A stretch of 64,000 nt of DNA, from NCBI GenBank assembly GCA_964035575.1, contig OZ037910.1:744001-808000 (forward strand), written 5' to 3'. The notes under the pieces were generated by a model. That model ran no database searches and was not told where the DNA came from. It worked only from the letters and a program-made list of their open reading frames with translations. Position numbers and translations under genes: made by a program. Source of the stretch: Rhynchopus sp. YZ270_cl-10 (taxonomy: Eukaryota > Euglenozoa > Diplonemea > Diplonemida > Diplonemidae). Shown one piece after another: positions 10,062 to 20,137 of this stretch (position 1 is its first letter; each line of letters opens with the position of its first letter).

Positions 10062-12353
10062 ATGATCGGCAGCACCGGCAACGGGGAGGACTCGCAGTTC
10101 TACACTAACAACGAGGAGGACGAGGATGAATACCTCTTCAATGAATACAGCATCGACGACACGCTGGACTCATTGACGCGTCTCGAGCGCTACCACGGCT
10201 CTGACTTCTCCCTGCAGCGTATGGTATTGGTGCGTGACATTCTCGACACCGCGAAGGAGGCTGGACACGACGCCACCTTGAGCCGTCTTCTTCCTCTCCT
10301 CCCTGCATTCGTTAATGACTCTGAGCCTGCCGTTCGTCAGGCCCTTGCCGAACAGATGTACGGTCTCGCGGAGTTCACATGCACCGGAGGAGATGGCGGC
10401 GAATCGACCGAAGGATACAGCGAGGTGCTCAACAGCTTCCTCCCATACCTCATTGAGCTTCTCTCTGATAAGAACGCAGAGGTGGGTAGCACGGCGGTGT
10501 CTGCACTGTTGAAGGTCTGCAACCTCGTTCATCCGGAGCACTTCGAAGCGCATGTTTTGACGGTTGTCAAGCAGCTTGCCGAAGATGCGCGCGCTGAAGC
10601 CTACAGAGTTGTTGCAGCAGAGCTCTGCAACGAGCTCGCCCCTCTCCTCGGCAAGGAGCTCTGTATGAACAAGATTGTACCGATCGTGCAGACCCTTGCA
10701 GATGACACCGGGTTTTCTGTGCGTAAGACGGTTGCAGCGCATCTGGGAACCCTTTCGAAGACGATTGGCCCCGCAAACGCAGTGGAATTCATCTTCCCTC
10801 TGTACAAAACCCTTGCAACCGATATGATCTGGGGTGTAAGAAAGGCGTGCGCAGAGTCGATCGCGGATATATCCGAGGCCCTGACTGGGGAGGTGCGGGA
10901 AGGCCCTCTGGCGCAAATCTTTGACAAATTCCTTGAGGACATTTCCCGTTGGGTCCGCGTTGCCGCAAGCAATAACCTTGGCCGATACCTCTACACCTTC
11001 GGTCCAGGCGCCTGCCCACCCTCCCTAGTAAAGCTCTTCACGCGTCTTGCCTACGACACAGAGACCGGAGCAGACACAGACTACCCTGAGTACTGTGCAT
11101 TCAACTTCCCTGCCGTCGCGCAGACCATCGGAAAAGAACGGTGGGATGAGCTGGAGGACGCCTTCATGAGTCTTGTGAAGGATATGCAGTGGAAGGTCCG
11201 AAGAACGTTGTCCCACTCTCTCCACGAAATAGCCAAGATTGTGGGTCGCGAGATCACCGAGAAAATCCTGAGCCAGGCGTTTGACATCTTCATTCTCGAC
11301 CTTGACGAGGTGAGGGTTGGGTGTCTGCAGCACGTTGCTGAGTTTCTTGAGGTGATGGGGCCTGAAAAGCGTGAGCAATACGTACCTAAGATGTGCGTCA
11401 TGAAGGACCAGGCGGACAGCTGGCGGTTGAGAACGCTTATTGGGAGCACCTTTGGGGATCTTAGCCATCTTGTTAGCCCCGAATTCACAAGCGAGCACAT
11501 TGTTCCTGTCTGCATCCGTCTCATGGACGACTCTGTGAGCGGTGTGCGTCAGGCTATGTACAAATCGTCTGCAAAGGTTCTGCAGCGTCTCTGTGAGGGG
11601 AAAGAGTCTGACAAGAACAGCCTGCTCCACCACATCCTGGCCAATGCTGAAGCAAGACCGTACCAAAAGCGTCAAATGCTTCCGTACATCGCCGTCGAGG
11701 TGTGCAAGACCGGGAACTACAAACTCTTTGAGGAGGCCTTCCTGGCACCGCTCCTGCAGCTTGCGAACGACGACGTCGCGAACGTTCGTCTCATCGTCGC
11801 AAAGTGCGCCGCAGACATCCTTGAGGAAGAAACCCTCAAGGAGCACGACTCACTCCTCAAAGCGCTCGAACAGCTCAAACAGGACCAAGACCGCGATGTG
11901 GCGTACTTCTCTGGCAACACAGAGGCACAGCGCAAACCAGACCACATGAGAATCGAAAGCGAGCGGATCAGACTACAGGAACAACAAGACGCACAGCTCG
12001 CCCTGCCAGAGGCCCTGGTGCGTCGGGCAGAGGATGAAGAGGATGAGAGTGCCGCACCCAGCCAAGAGGGTGCCGCTGTGGACACTGAGGGTGAAGTGGT
12101 GCCTGCAGAGGACGTGGCGGAGGTGGCTGAGGTTGTGGAGGTGGTTCCGGAGGAGACCACTCCGGAACAAGACACGGCACCGCCAGCAGAGGCTGAGGAC
12201 GATGCAGAAGAAGTGCAGAAAGTGGAGGAGGACGCAAATGCCGAACCCACAGAACCCCAAACAGAAACACCAGAAGAAGAACCCCCAGTCGAAGCCTCAG
12301 CACCCCAGAACACTGAAGATGATGCCTCAAGCGAAGAAGAAGCGGCACAGTAA
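10062..12353 (+). CDS. PP4 regulatory subunit 1-like HEAT-repeat protein
   Basis: One uninterrupted exon of 763 residues. The body (residues about 25-600) is a chain of HEAT repeats, with repeated DDSEPAVRQAL, NVRLIVAK and GVRKACAES-type helices. Several blocks match the PPP4R1 family well: VKDMQWKVRRTLSHSLHEIA, the LDLDEVRVG motif, an SWRLR segment and the end DQDRDVAYF. The human protein carries a long acidic insertion in the middle; here that insertion is missing and an acidic, Pro/Ala/Val-rich tail of about 110 residues follows the HEAT domain instead. By family knowledge it is a scaffold that binds the PP4 catalytic subunit in cytosol or nucleus. A PP2A A-subunit is a less likely alternative, since those have 15 regular repeats and no acidic tail. 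Confidence 0.85.
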   Translation: MIGSTGNGEDSQFYTNNEEDEDEYLFNEYSIDDTLDSLTRLERYHGSDFSLQRMVLVRDILDTAKEAGHDATLSRLLPLLPAFVNDSEPAVRQALAEQMYGLAEFTCTGGDGGESTEGYSEVLNSFLPYLIELLSDKNAEVGSTAVSALLKVCNLVHPEHFEAHVLTVVKQLAEDARAEAYRVVAAELCNELAPLLGKELCMNKIVPIVQTLADDTGFSVRKTVAAHLGTLSKTIGPANAVEFIFPLYKTLATDMIWGVRKACAESIADISEALTGEVREGPLAQIFDKFLEDISRWVRVAASNNLGRYLYTFGPGACPPSLVKLFTRLAYDTETGADTDYPEYCAFNFPAVAQTIGKERWDELEDAFMSLVKDMQWKVRRTLSHSLHEIAKIVGREITEKILSQAFDIFILDLDEVRVGCLQHVAEFLEVMGPEKREQYVPKMCVMKDQADSWRLRTLIGSTFGDLSHLVSPEFTSEHIVPVCIRLMDDSVSGVRQAMYKSSAKVLQRLCEGKESDKNSLLHHILANAEARPYQKRQMLPYIAVEVCKTGNYKLFEEAFLAPLLQLANDDVANVRLIVAKCAADILEEETLKEHDSLLKALEQLKQDQDRDVAYFSGNTEAQRKPDHMRIESERIRLQEQQDAQLALPEALVRRAEDEEDESAAPSQEGAAVDTEGEVVPAEDVAEVAEVVEVVPEETTPEQDTAPPAEAEDDAEEVQKVEEDANAEPTEPQTETPEEEPPVEASAPQNTEDDASSEEEAAQ

Positions 12354-12850
12354 TACCAAAAAAGTTTAAAATAAAAAAAGTGACGGCCTTTTAAAAAAAA
12401 TGGTGAAGGGGGGTTTGGGGGGTGAAATGAGAGTGGGAGTGGGGGGTGGGATGGGATGGGATGGGATGGGGGAACTTTTATTTTTGTTCAAGCAAAAAAA
12501 AAAGAGAGAAACAAAATTCGTGTTTTGCTTAAATAGCATGGGGGGGAGAGGGGGGTGTGAACAAAAGAATGGTGATCTTCGTGCTTCAACGTGTTTTTTT
12601 CCTTATTTTTTTTCTTTGAAAAGTTATTAAAAAAATGGTTTGGGGGAATACTAAAAAACAATGAGAGGAATAAAAAAAAAGAGGGTTTTTTTGGTGTTTG
12701 ATTTTTTTGTTTTGGTTTGTTTGTTTTTTTTTTGGGGGGGATGGGGGTTATGGGGGTATTTTGAGTGTGATGGGGAAAAATCATCGTCACCTTCAATTCT
12801 ACAAAATGCTCAACTCATGAGTATCCATATATTGACAACCCTTTCTTTAG
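12354..12850. other. Spacer after PP4R1-like gene
   Basis: G/T-rich, including a short GGGAT tandem run near 12448-12467. No gene seen. Confidence 0.45.
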
Positions 12851-12903
12851 GTACACTGTCAATGAGAGAGGGCTTTGTATTTCAAGTCAACTTCTTCTTT
12901 TTT
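12851..12903 (+). repeat. HpE repeat
   Basis: GGTACACTGTCAATGAGAGA, then GGGCTTTGTATTTCAAGTC and a T-rich tail. Confidence 0.8.
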
Positions 12904-13026
12904 TTCCCCATTCCCCCTATCCTTTTTTTCGGCGTCTTTACAAAAATCAACTTCACTTTCCCTATTTTTTTCCCCCATTTTAACGTATTTGTTTGCAAAT
13001 CTGTTGCCAAAGCGCACATTAACAAA

Positions 13027-13124
13027 ACTTGTGGAATCCAGCGCAGCTGTTGCTCTCCGCGATATAACAAATATGATAAGGTGACTAAGCACAGAGAGGC
13101 TTAGGGTCATCAACGACTCTTTTA
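13027..13124 (+). repeat. HpA repeat, extended copy
   Basis: A longer form: a leader (ACTTGTGGAATCCAGCGCAG, CTGTTGCTCTCCGCGATA) comes before the core hairpin GTGACTAAGCACAGAGAGGC. The same leader precedes the copies at 32505 and 48380, so the full-length element is about 100 bp. Confidence 0.8.
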
Positions 13125-13556
13125 ATTTATTTTATTTTATTTTTTTGCTACTCTTGCCTGGTTCAATGTTGTGGTTAAGACACCTACTGCAAAAAGCGCG
13201 CGCTCTTCTAGTTGCTCTCTTTTAAAGGTCCTGCGAAGAAATGATAACAGTCTATAAAATCAAAAAAAATAGTTATCTAAGTGAGTTTTGCCCATTAATC
13301 TCCCTTTCAGCACTGCCTACAAAAAAAAAAATTCACAAAGTCTATGGACTTTGTTGTTTTTTAAAAAACAGGTAGAAAAATGGTGCGCTGGGCTTTTTTT
13401 TTTCGTGGGAAGGGACAAAAAAAAGTTGATTTTTTCTTCTTTTTTAAAAAAATTTGTGTGCCACTCTGCTGCAAAAAGGGAAGAACTTCTCAGGAAACTC
13501 AAACGTTTCCCCTCTATTCTATTCAAACAGAACGTATGAGGGGATTTTAAAAAAAA

Positions 13557-13690
13557 TAACACACGTGGAGATTTTGCACAAAACTGTGGCAACACAACCG
13601 AGGCACCTACACTACCTCCAACAATTTATCAAAAAAAAATAGTGGAGTTCATCCTCGGGTGTCTACACTAATACAACCAAGTTTTCAAAA
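13557..13690 (+). repeat. Two HpB repeats in tandem
   Basis: The long type runs 13557-13636 (GTGGAGATTTTGCACAAAAC through ACCGAGGCACCTACAC and CAATTTATC). The short type runs 13642-13690 (GTGGAGTTCATCCTCGGGTG, then TCTACACTAATACAACCAAG). GTGGAG and CTACAC can pair. This is the only place where both types lie side by side. Confidence 0.8.
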
Positions 13691-15090
13691 AAAATAAAAA
13701 AAACCTAGCCTCTCTTTGGCGGGGGGGTGCACAACAAAGATGATGGAACAAACAAATCCACAATTTTCTCTCCATCTTTTCTCTCTTTTTGCTTTAAGCC
13801 TCAAGGTATCTTACCAACTTTTCATCTTTTTTTTTTTTTTAGGGGGGGTTTTTTTGCGGTTTCATGTGCGTTATTGATTTTGTGTTTGTTGTGTGGTTGG
13901 GTTTCTTTGTGTTTTATGAACGTGCTTTTTTTTTTTGTTGTGTATCCCTCCTCCTATGCTATCAATTTATTGATTGCATAGATTGAAAATACTGTGTGTA
14001 TGTGTGTGAAAAGAACTACCAAAAAAAGTAAACATAGCACACAAAAAAACTGTGACCGTGTGCGACTATATTAGATTTTTGGTGTAGGTGGGTGGGAAGA
14101 AAAGGGGTGTGTGTGTGTGTGTGTATGTTATATGGTTTCGTTACTCACGAAACAAAAAAAGGATTGGTGCAAAAAATTGGCAGGGGGGGAAAAACTCAAA
14201 TGGAGCTAGCTGTAGTACTCACCTGGACGAAAGTGACGCTGGCTACAACAGAATACGGACATTTTTTTTTTTTCTCTTCCCCCTTTGATGTTCCGGAGGG
14301 GGGCTATATTGACATGTCCTTGACAAGGTGTTTCAGGAACACATCCCTTTCTTTTTTAGAATCCGAGTTAAGGGTTGCATCGATTTATACTAACAACACA
14401 AGGCACTGATCTTTGACTTAGAGAATAGGTTCGTGTCCGGAATTATAAGATGAAAAAAAAAGGTGAGGGCAAAAGAGTGAAGTTTGATTTGTATATTTTT
14501 TTGTTGGGATAAAGCACGGTGAGACTTACCTTGCTCTCTCCTTTTTTTTCTTCTTTTTTTTTTTCTTTTTTGTCCGAAGTACAACGACTCGGGGAGCAGT
14601 CGGGGAAATGCAAAAAAAAAGGGGGTTTGTAACCTACTTGCGGGGTGGTTCATTTATCCCACTAGGTTTCCCTGCGTTTTCCCCCTCTCTCTCTCTCTTC
14701 CTTCCCTTTCCCCCATACCCCAAAACATCCCCCCCCCCTCCTTCCTCTCCCCCCACAAAGAGACAATTTGGGGTAAAAAAAGCAACAAAAAAAAAAACAC
14801 AAAAAAACATACAAAAAAAATAGACTATTTTCCCCCCCCTCAATTCGTTCACATAGCTCCACTCCATCTCTTTTTTAAAAGAGGTTTCCTCTGGCCGGGA
14901 GCGTGCTGCAGGAATAAAATATCAACACTGGTGCCCCAGAAATAAAAAAAAATACCAAGTACGCAATACGGGGTCGTCACGAGCGCCAAACACAGAATTA
15001 TTTATTACACACTTTATGCACAAAATTGTCGCATTTTCATTGATGTTTCCTCTCTCTCTCTTTTAGTAGCCAACTCAGCAGCTTTGCTGC
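13691..15090. other. Spacer without recognised gene
   Basis: T- and C-rich with a (GT)n run near 14107-14124 and many homopolymers. I see no gene and no family copy. Confidence 0.45.
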
Positions 15091-15341
15091 GTCTTGGGAG
15101 GTCGTCCTACACACCATACCACACCACAGATCATATTCTCTAGACCTCCCTCTCTCTCTCTCTTCCGCCGTACGTAATACAACAAAACGGTGCCCTTCCC
15201 ACCCCCTTCCTTTTTTATGGATTAGTTTTGAACAAATTTGAAGGTCGTCCTACACACACACACCACACCACACCACAGATCATATTCTCTAGACCTCCCC
15301 CTCTCCCTCCCTCCCTCTCTTTGGCTCATCCTTCTCCACAA
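15091..15341 (+). promoter_or_regulatory. Duplicated leader of the coiled-coil gene
   Basis: A block starting GGTCGTCCTACACAC and running through CACAGATCATATTCTCTAGA into a long CT tract occurs twice, at 15091-15163 and 15242-15330. The second copy ends 27 nt before the ATG at 15358, and an AATAG lies 10 nt before that ATG. Confidence 0.6.
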
Positions 15342-15357
15342 CAATAGAGTCACAATA

Positions 15358-16227
15358 ATGCAACGACGAAGCCGCGCTTCCAATGACGACGCACGCTCCA
15401 CACGGTCCAGACGGTATAGTGGAGAGAGCACCGCTACAGACTTCAAAAGCCTGAAGAGCATGAACAGCCAAGCGTCTATGGGCAATTTCGACCGGTCTGC
15501 AAGCATGAGCGCAAAGGGCAAAGGGGTGGACCGCCGCCAGCAGCTTGAAATGAAACGAAAGCTTGAACAGCTCAAAGCGAAGATCAATGATGTCAAAGGC
15601 AAGCTCGAGCAAGGTGAGGTTGCGCTCTCTGAAATCCGCGCCCTTTCCAAAACACAGGACTTCAAAATGACAACCGAATCCAACGCTCAAGAAGCACAAC
15701 TCAACGAACTACAACGCTGGCTCGAATCCATGGGGGATCGTGAAACCGAGATTGACGGAAGGATTGACGTACAGAACGAAGAGCTGCGAAGCCTCGAAAA
15801 CGTTGTGGATCAGCTGAAACTCAAGTTTATTCACGCATTTTTGACCAACTCCTATGACGTAGGGACAAAGGTGGAGCCAGAGTCGGTCTTCAACCAGGCA
15901 TCGATGCTGCCTGATGTAGAATTTGATGCCCCACCTCCTGAACCCGTATATTCAAAGCCAATTCCAAACATTGTGACCCCCATCCTCGCTGAGTTGCGTG
16001 GACAGCTAAGTGAACTGCTTCGTTCCAGTGTAGTGGACATCATATGCTCCAACCGCCCTACAGCTGCAGGTGCAGATGAATTGAAGCTAGACTCTGCAGA
16101 AGAAGCCTTCCTCGCAGAACTACAGCAAAAAGGAAGCAACACAATGCCCAGCGACGACGAAGAATGCGAAGAAGGTGAAGAAGACCTGTCAGATGCATCT
16201 GTCAATACAGAGGATCTCTTTAATTGA
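15358..16227 (+). CDS. Coiled-coil protein of unknown function
   Basis: One exon, 289 residues. The ATG at 15358 is chosen because the in-frame extension upstream reads through the CT-rich leader and gives low-complexity sequence. Residues 1-60 are basic and Ser/Arg-rich; about 60-165 form a coiled coil rich in Lys, Glu, Leu and Gln; then comes a Pro-rich linker (DAPPPEPVYSKPIPN) and an amphipathic C-terminal part; the end is very acidic (DDEECEEGEEDLSD). No catalytic motif. It could be a cytoskeletal or kinetochore component, but nothing proves it. Confidence 0.8.
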   Translation: MQRRSRASNDDARSTRSRRYSGESTATDFKSLKSMNSQASMGNFDRSASMSAKGKGVDRRQQLEMKRKLEQLKAKINDVKGKLEQGEVALSEIRALSKTQDFKMTTESNAQEAQLNELQRWLESMGDRETEIDGRIDVQNEELRSLENVVDQLKLKFIHAFLTNSYDVGTKVEPESVFNQASMLPDVEFDAPPPEPVYSKPIPNIVTPILAELRGQLSELLRSSVVDIICSNRPTAAGADELKLDSAEEAFLAELQQKGSNTMPSDDEECEEGEEDLSDASVNTEDLFN

Positions 16228-16438
16228 GTATTCTGTTTTTCGCTTTCTAGCGAAATCAATGCCAAAAAAAGGTGAAAAAAAGCGGGGAACCACTGCACTT
16301 CCGTGTAGGGGGGAGGGGAGGGGAGGGTGGAGGTTTTGAGCACATTGATGATGTTACTAGAGTTTTTGGTAATATGACATGTTCCAATATTGTGTTATTT
16401 TATTGAAATGTCATGTGATATTTGTTATGTTCAAAGTA

Positions 16439-16526
16439 CAGTCATCCAACAAAGGTTGGTGGGTAAAAAGGTTGGTGGATTTGAGGGCTCGAAAAAATTT
16501 GGTGGGTTTTTACCCATGGATGACTG
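16439..16526. mobile_element. MITE with CAGTCATCCA ends and TA duplication
   Basis: 88 bp, inverted ends CAGTCATCCA, flanked by TA on each side (16437-16438 and 16527-16528). The ends and TA target fit Tc1/mariner (pogo-type) non-autonomous elements. It lies in the stretch that interrupts the left end of the larger foldback element. Confidence 0.7.
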
Positions 16527-16753
16527 TACGTCATGAAAAGAATGTCATATCGCAAAAAACAATCCTTAGGGAAGGCCCATTATTCCAATCCATGTTACAA
16601 TGTAACAATGGGGGGGGGGGGGGGGGGGGGTCTGGGGGCGGGAATTTTGTTACTTAGGATGGAATATTTTTTTTTCAACGGTACAAATTGGGGTCGGAAA
16701 TTTTTTTTGACCAATTTTTGCCCACAAAAAATCGAAAAAAAAAAATTTTTTTT

Positions 16754-16948
16754 CCGATTCTCGGGAGACTGTGTGTGCTGTGATGGGGTCATTTTGCGCT
16801 GAGAAATGAGTTTTTTTGGCCTAAAATGCATGTGTCAGTTTTGGGTGTATTTTCACCTAAAAACTGACACATGCATTTTAGGCCAAAAAAACTCATTTCT
16901 CAGCGCAAAATGACCCCATCACAGCACGCACAGTCTCCCGAGAATCGG
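16754..16948. repeat. Palindrome 1
   Basis: Arms of about 90 bp from CCGATTCTCGGGAG to its complement, with a turn near 16847-16860. A half-copy of one arm occurs at 24455-24540 inside another TIR element. Confidence 0.9.
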
Positions 16949-17159
16949 AAAAAAAAATTTTTTTTTTTTGATTTTTTGTGGGTGGGAAAATTTTTTCGGA
17001 CCCCCCCTTAGGTTTTGTACAGGGCCCCCCCTGTAACTTAGGGGGGAAACCGTGATTCCCAAAAATTTTTTTGCTCGTTGGGGGGGGGGGGGGGGTAGGG
17101 GGTCCGACTCCTAATAGACTTGTGTATAAAATTTCGTACAAAAAACTCATTATTAAACT

Positions 17160-18185
17160 TCTGGTCATCTCCAAGGCAACTGCGGGTGAAAAACACCCTC
17201 AGAGTGGGTCACAGGGGGCCTGTGGGCCGAAAAACGACCCAGAAGCCACCCCAGAATACAAAAAAATGGAAAAAATTAGTGAAAAAACGGCTTTTTTCAC
17301 GTTTTGGCCACTTTGGGCAAAATAGCGATTTTTCGAGAAAAAAATCAAAAACCGGCATATTTTTTGACATCACAAAGCCTCCGTTGGCACAAATATACCC
17401 CAAAAGTGGCCTATGAGTCCATTCCAACCTGTTTTGGACATATTTGACACTTTTGGAAGTGTTTTTTTGGTGTTTTTAGGTCAAAAAAACGTCAAAAAAA
17501 TGCCTGTGACATGCCTGTGACACTTTGCACGCCCCCTGTTACGGTCATATTTTTTTCGTTTTTTTGCCTGAAACCCCCAAAATACCCCTCCCGGACCCCA
17601 CATAGTCCCGAATATCCATCACACACCCACTCAGAGTGAGTAGAAGCACCCCAAAAAAAATATTTTTTAAAGCCCTTCAACTTCAACATGGATGCTGCCG
17701 AAACTGAAGCACAATTTTAGGATTTTAGGATATTCGGGACTATGTGGGGTCCGGGAGGGGTATTTTGGGGGTTTCAGGCAAAAAAACGGAAAAAATATGA
17801 CCGTAACAGGGGGTGTGCAAAGTGTCTTGGGGATGTCTTGGGGACGTCTTGGGCATTTTTTTGACCTAAAAACACCAAAAAAACACTTCCAAAAGTGTCA
17901 AATATGTCCAAAACAGGTTGGAATGGACTCACAGGCCACTTTTGGGGTATATTTGTGCCAAAGGAGGCTTTGTGATGTCAAAAAATATCCCGGTTTTTGA
18001 TTTTTTTCTCGAAAAATCGCTATTTTGCCCAAAGTGGCCAAAACGTGAAAAAAGCCGTTTTTTCACTATTTTTTTCCATTTTTTTGTATTCTGGGGTGGC
18101 TTCTGGGTCGTTTTTCGACCCACAGGCCCCCTGTGACCCACTCTGAGGGTGTTTTTCACCCGCAGTTGCCTTGGAGATGGCCAGA
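17160..18185. repeat. Palindrome 2, arms about 455 bp
   Basis: The left arm (17160-17615) is repeated inverted at 17723-18185 with few differences, around a spacer of about 107 bp. Near-identical conceptual peptides appear in both directions for this reason; they are not genes. Confidence 0.9.
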
Positions 18186-18623
18186 TAATGCCAAATGAAT
18201 TTTCCGTGCGTTTGGTCCCAGCCAAAATGGCTGGAGTCGTATCCCCTAGGGGGGGGGGGGGGGGGGTTTGGACCCCATTTCAAGTAACATTGTAACATGG
18301 ATTGGAATAATGGGCCTTCCCTTAGTAACATCATCACCATGCATTTTTTTATAGATTATTACAGAGGCGTTTTGCTTCGGTAGCTGCAGAATTTGGTTTC
18401 TGAGAGAAAGAGTGGGGTGAATTTGTTTTTCTTTTTTTTGGACATCAATGCTTGAGGAAAGGGAGGGGGAGAGAGAGAGGGCTTGTGTACAATATCTTCG
18501 AAAACCCGCCCTCACAGAACAAGATGCAATACAAAACAAACAGAGTAGCAAAAATAAAAACAAAAAAACAAACAAACTTTCAAACCCCCTCACAGAACAC
18601 CACACTACCAAAAAAAAGCCATC

Positions 18624-19788
18624 ATGCATGGGTTTGCGCAGAAGTCGCTTCGCTTCGGCGCTGGTCTGTTCGCCGGCGTGGTTGCCAGCCAGGGCCACTC
18701 CTACACTGTGGTATGTACAATTCGCATTGTCCTCTGTTTCCTTGGGCGTGGTGAGGTGAGGTGAGGTGGTCCAACTGGCTCTTAAGGAGTTCGAAGGAAC
18801 GTATTAGAATGTGCGCAAGAAGTTTGAATGATGTGTTCTTTTTTGTTTTCTGGGGGGTTGGGTGAGAATGACGTTTCTAAAATTGTGTGTTTTTTTTACA
18901 AATGTGTTCAAAAAAAAATTGCAACCATCAAAACAGTTAGCCATGATGCAAAACCCGCAGCCCTTCACTGGGTACTGGGCGCACCCCAAAGGTGACGTCT
19001 TCACGCTGAAGCAGTGGGGTAACAGACTCACAGGGTCCATCGACGGTACTGTCGACGGTGATGCCGTCACAACAGGAGAGGGCAAAGTGCTGAAGCTCTC
19101 GAAGGACGCAGAGACAGCAGTGCTGGACGGTGTGGAGCTGAAGCGTCGGTTCCCTGAGTTGATTGTGATGTGCGGCCCGTCAGGTGTTGGCAAGGGAACA
19201 CTTCTCCACAAGCTCTTCGCAGAGTACCCAAGCCTGTTCGGCTTCAGCATCTCCCACACAACGCGCGCACCCCGCCCAGGTGAGGAGAACGGAAAGGACT
19301 ACCACTTCATCTCACACGACTCCATCAAGGCGATGATTGACCAGGGTGAGTTCGTTGAGTTCGCTGAGGTGCACGGCAACTACTACGGCACAAGCAAGGC
19401 GTCTGTGAAGGCTGTGCAGGACACAGGCAAGCTGTGTGTGCTTGACATTGATATCCAGGGTGCACAGAAGGTGGCGAAGGCAGGCATTCCATTTGTGGGT
19501 GTGTTTGTGAAGCCTCCTTCGAGAGAGGAGCTGGAGAAGCGTCTGAGGGGGCGTGGCACTGAGACTGAGGACAAGATTCTGAAGAGACTGAAGAACGCAT
19601 TGGGAGAGATCGACTTCTGCGACTCGCACACCTTTTTCACTTACGAGTTGGTGAACGACAACCTTGACCTCTGTTACAAGGACCTTGTACACGCCATCAG
19701 CCAGTCCACACGTGCACCTGCTCTGCCCCCAATGACACACGAGGCGAACTCTACCCCCGCCTGCGGTGTCACCCCGTCCGCCATGTGA
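18624..19788 (+). CDS. Guanylate kinase with N-terminal leader exon
   Basis: Exon 1 is 18624-18710 (29 residues, MHGFAQKSLRFGAGLFAGVV...), exon 2 is 18937-19788; donor GTATGT, acceptor AAACAG, frame kept; 312 residues in all. The leader is weakly basic and hydrophobic and could be a mitochondrial presequence or signal anchor. Next come about 70 residues of a beta-rich segment (FTGYW...TTGEGKV), then a full guanylate kinase domain: P-loop GPSGVGKGT (about residues 109-117), the GMP-binding block SHTTRAPRPGEENGKDYHF, VHGNYYGTSK, and the lid RLRGRGTETEDKILKRL. Key residues are present, so it should convert GMP + ATP to GDP + ADP. If translation starts at 18943 instead, the leader is lost. The kinase is almost identical to the modules of the next gene. 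Confidence 0.85.
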
Positions 19789-20137
19789 GCTGCCATGTGA
19801 GTACGTTGCCACGTGTCCTGAGGACACACGCATCTCTCAAGTTTTCTTTTGTTGGATTTTCTCTTTGGTTGATGGCTGGGCTGCTGCTACTGCTGTCAGA
19901 AGATGTAGTGTGCGTGTGATCCTTCGTCTCATGTCAGCTGCCTGTAGTTCGTCGTATAACGAACAGGCGAACAAAAAAAGGAAAAGAGAGAATAAACGAG
20001 GAACGGGGAAGTGGGATAAAAAAAAAGCTTGGGAGGGATCTGACTCTTATGCATCAGTGTCTTTGTGGAGTTGTCGGGTGCCGCAGTATTCTTGGAACGT
20101 CCGGATCTCATTCACACCCCACAGATACACACAAACA
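19789..20137. other. Spacer between the two guanylate kinase genes
   Basis: 349 bp. It is not a copy of the leader exon of the upstream gene. It ends with a CACCCCACAG acceptor-like site 13 nt before the next ATG. Confidence 0.4.

Larger units (their letters stand above)
16346..18336. mobile_element. Nested foldback TIR element
   Basis: Outer inverted repeats of 14 bp (TGATGATGTTACTA at 16346 and its complement ending at 18336) enclose inner perfect 35-bp inverted repeats (16569-16603 and 18287-18321, starting GGGAAGGCCCATTATTCC). On the right the two are contiguous; on the left about 210 bp separate them, so the left end looks split by a later insertion. The inner ends are flanked by TTA on both sides, as in PIF/Harbinger, which may be coincidence. 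Two large palindromes fill the interior. No transposase is encoded. Confidence 0.75.

Noticed and set aside
10170..11846. Antisense frames over the PP4R1-like gene
   Set aside because: Shadows of the HEAT-repeat coding frame; no family resemblance.
15238..15357. Upstream start for the coiled-coil protein
   Set aside because: The added 40 residues translate the CT-rich duplicated leader.
17071..18340. Several similar frames of about 70-100 codons on both strands
   Set aside because: They are the two arms of one palindrome read in opposite directions; no start or codon pattern supports them.
19766..20137. Longer N-terminus for the triple guanylate kinase
   Set aside because: The in-frame extension overlaps the end of the previous gene and reads as low-complexity sequence; the ATG at 20138 matches the start of the repeated module and follows an AG-ending tract.
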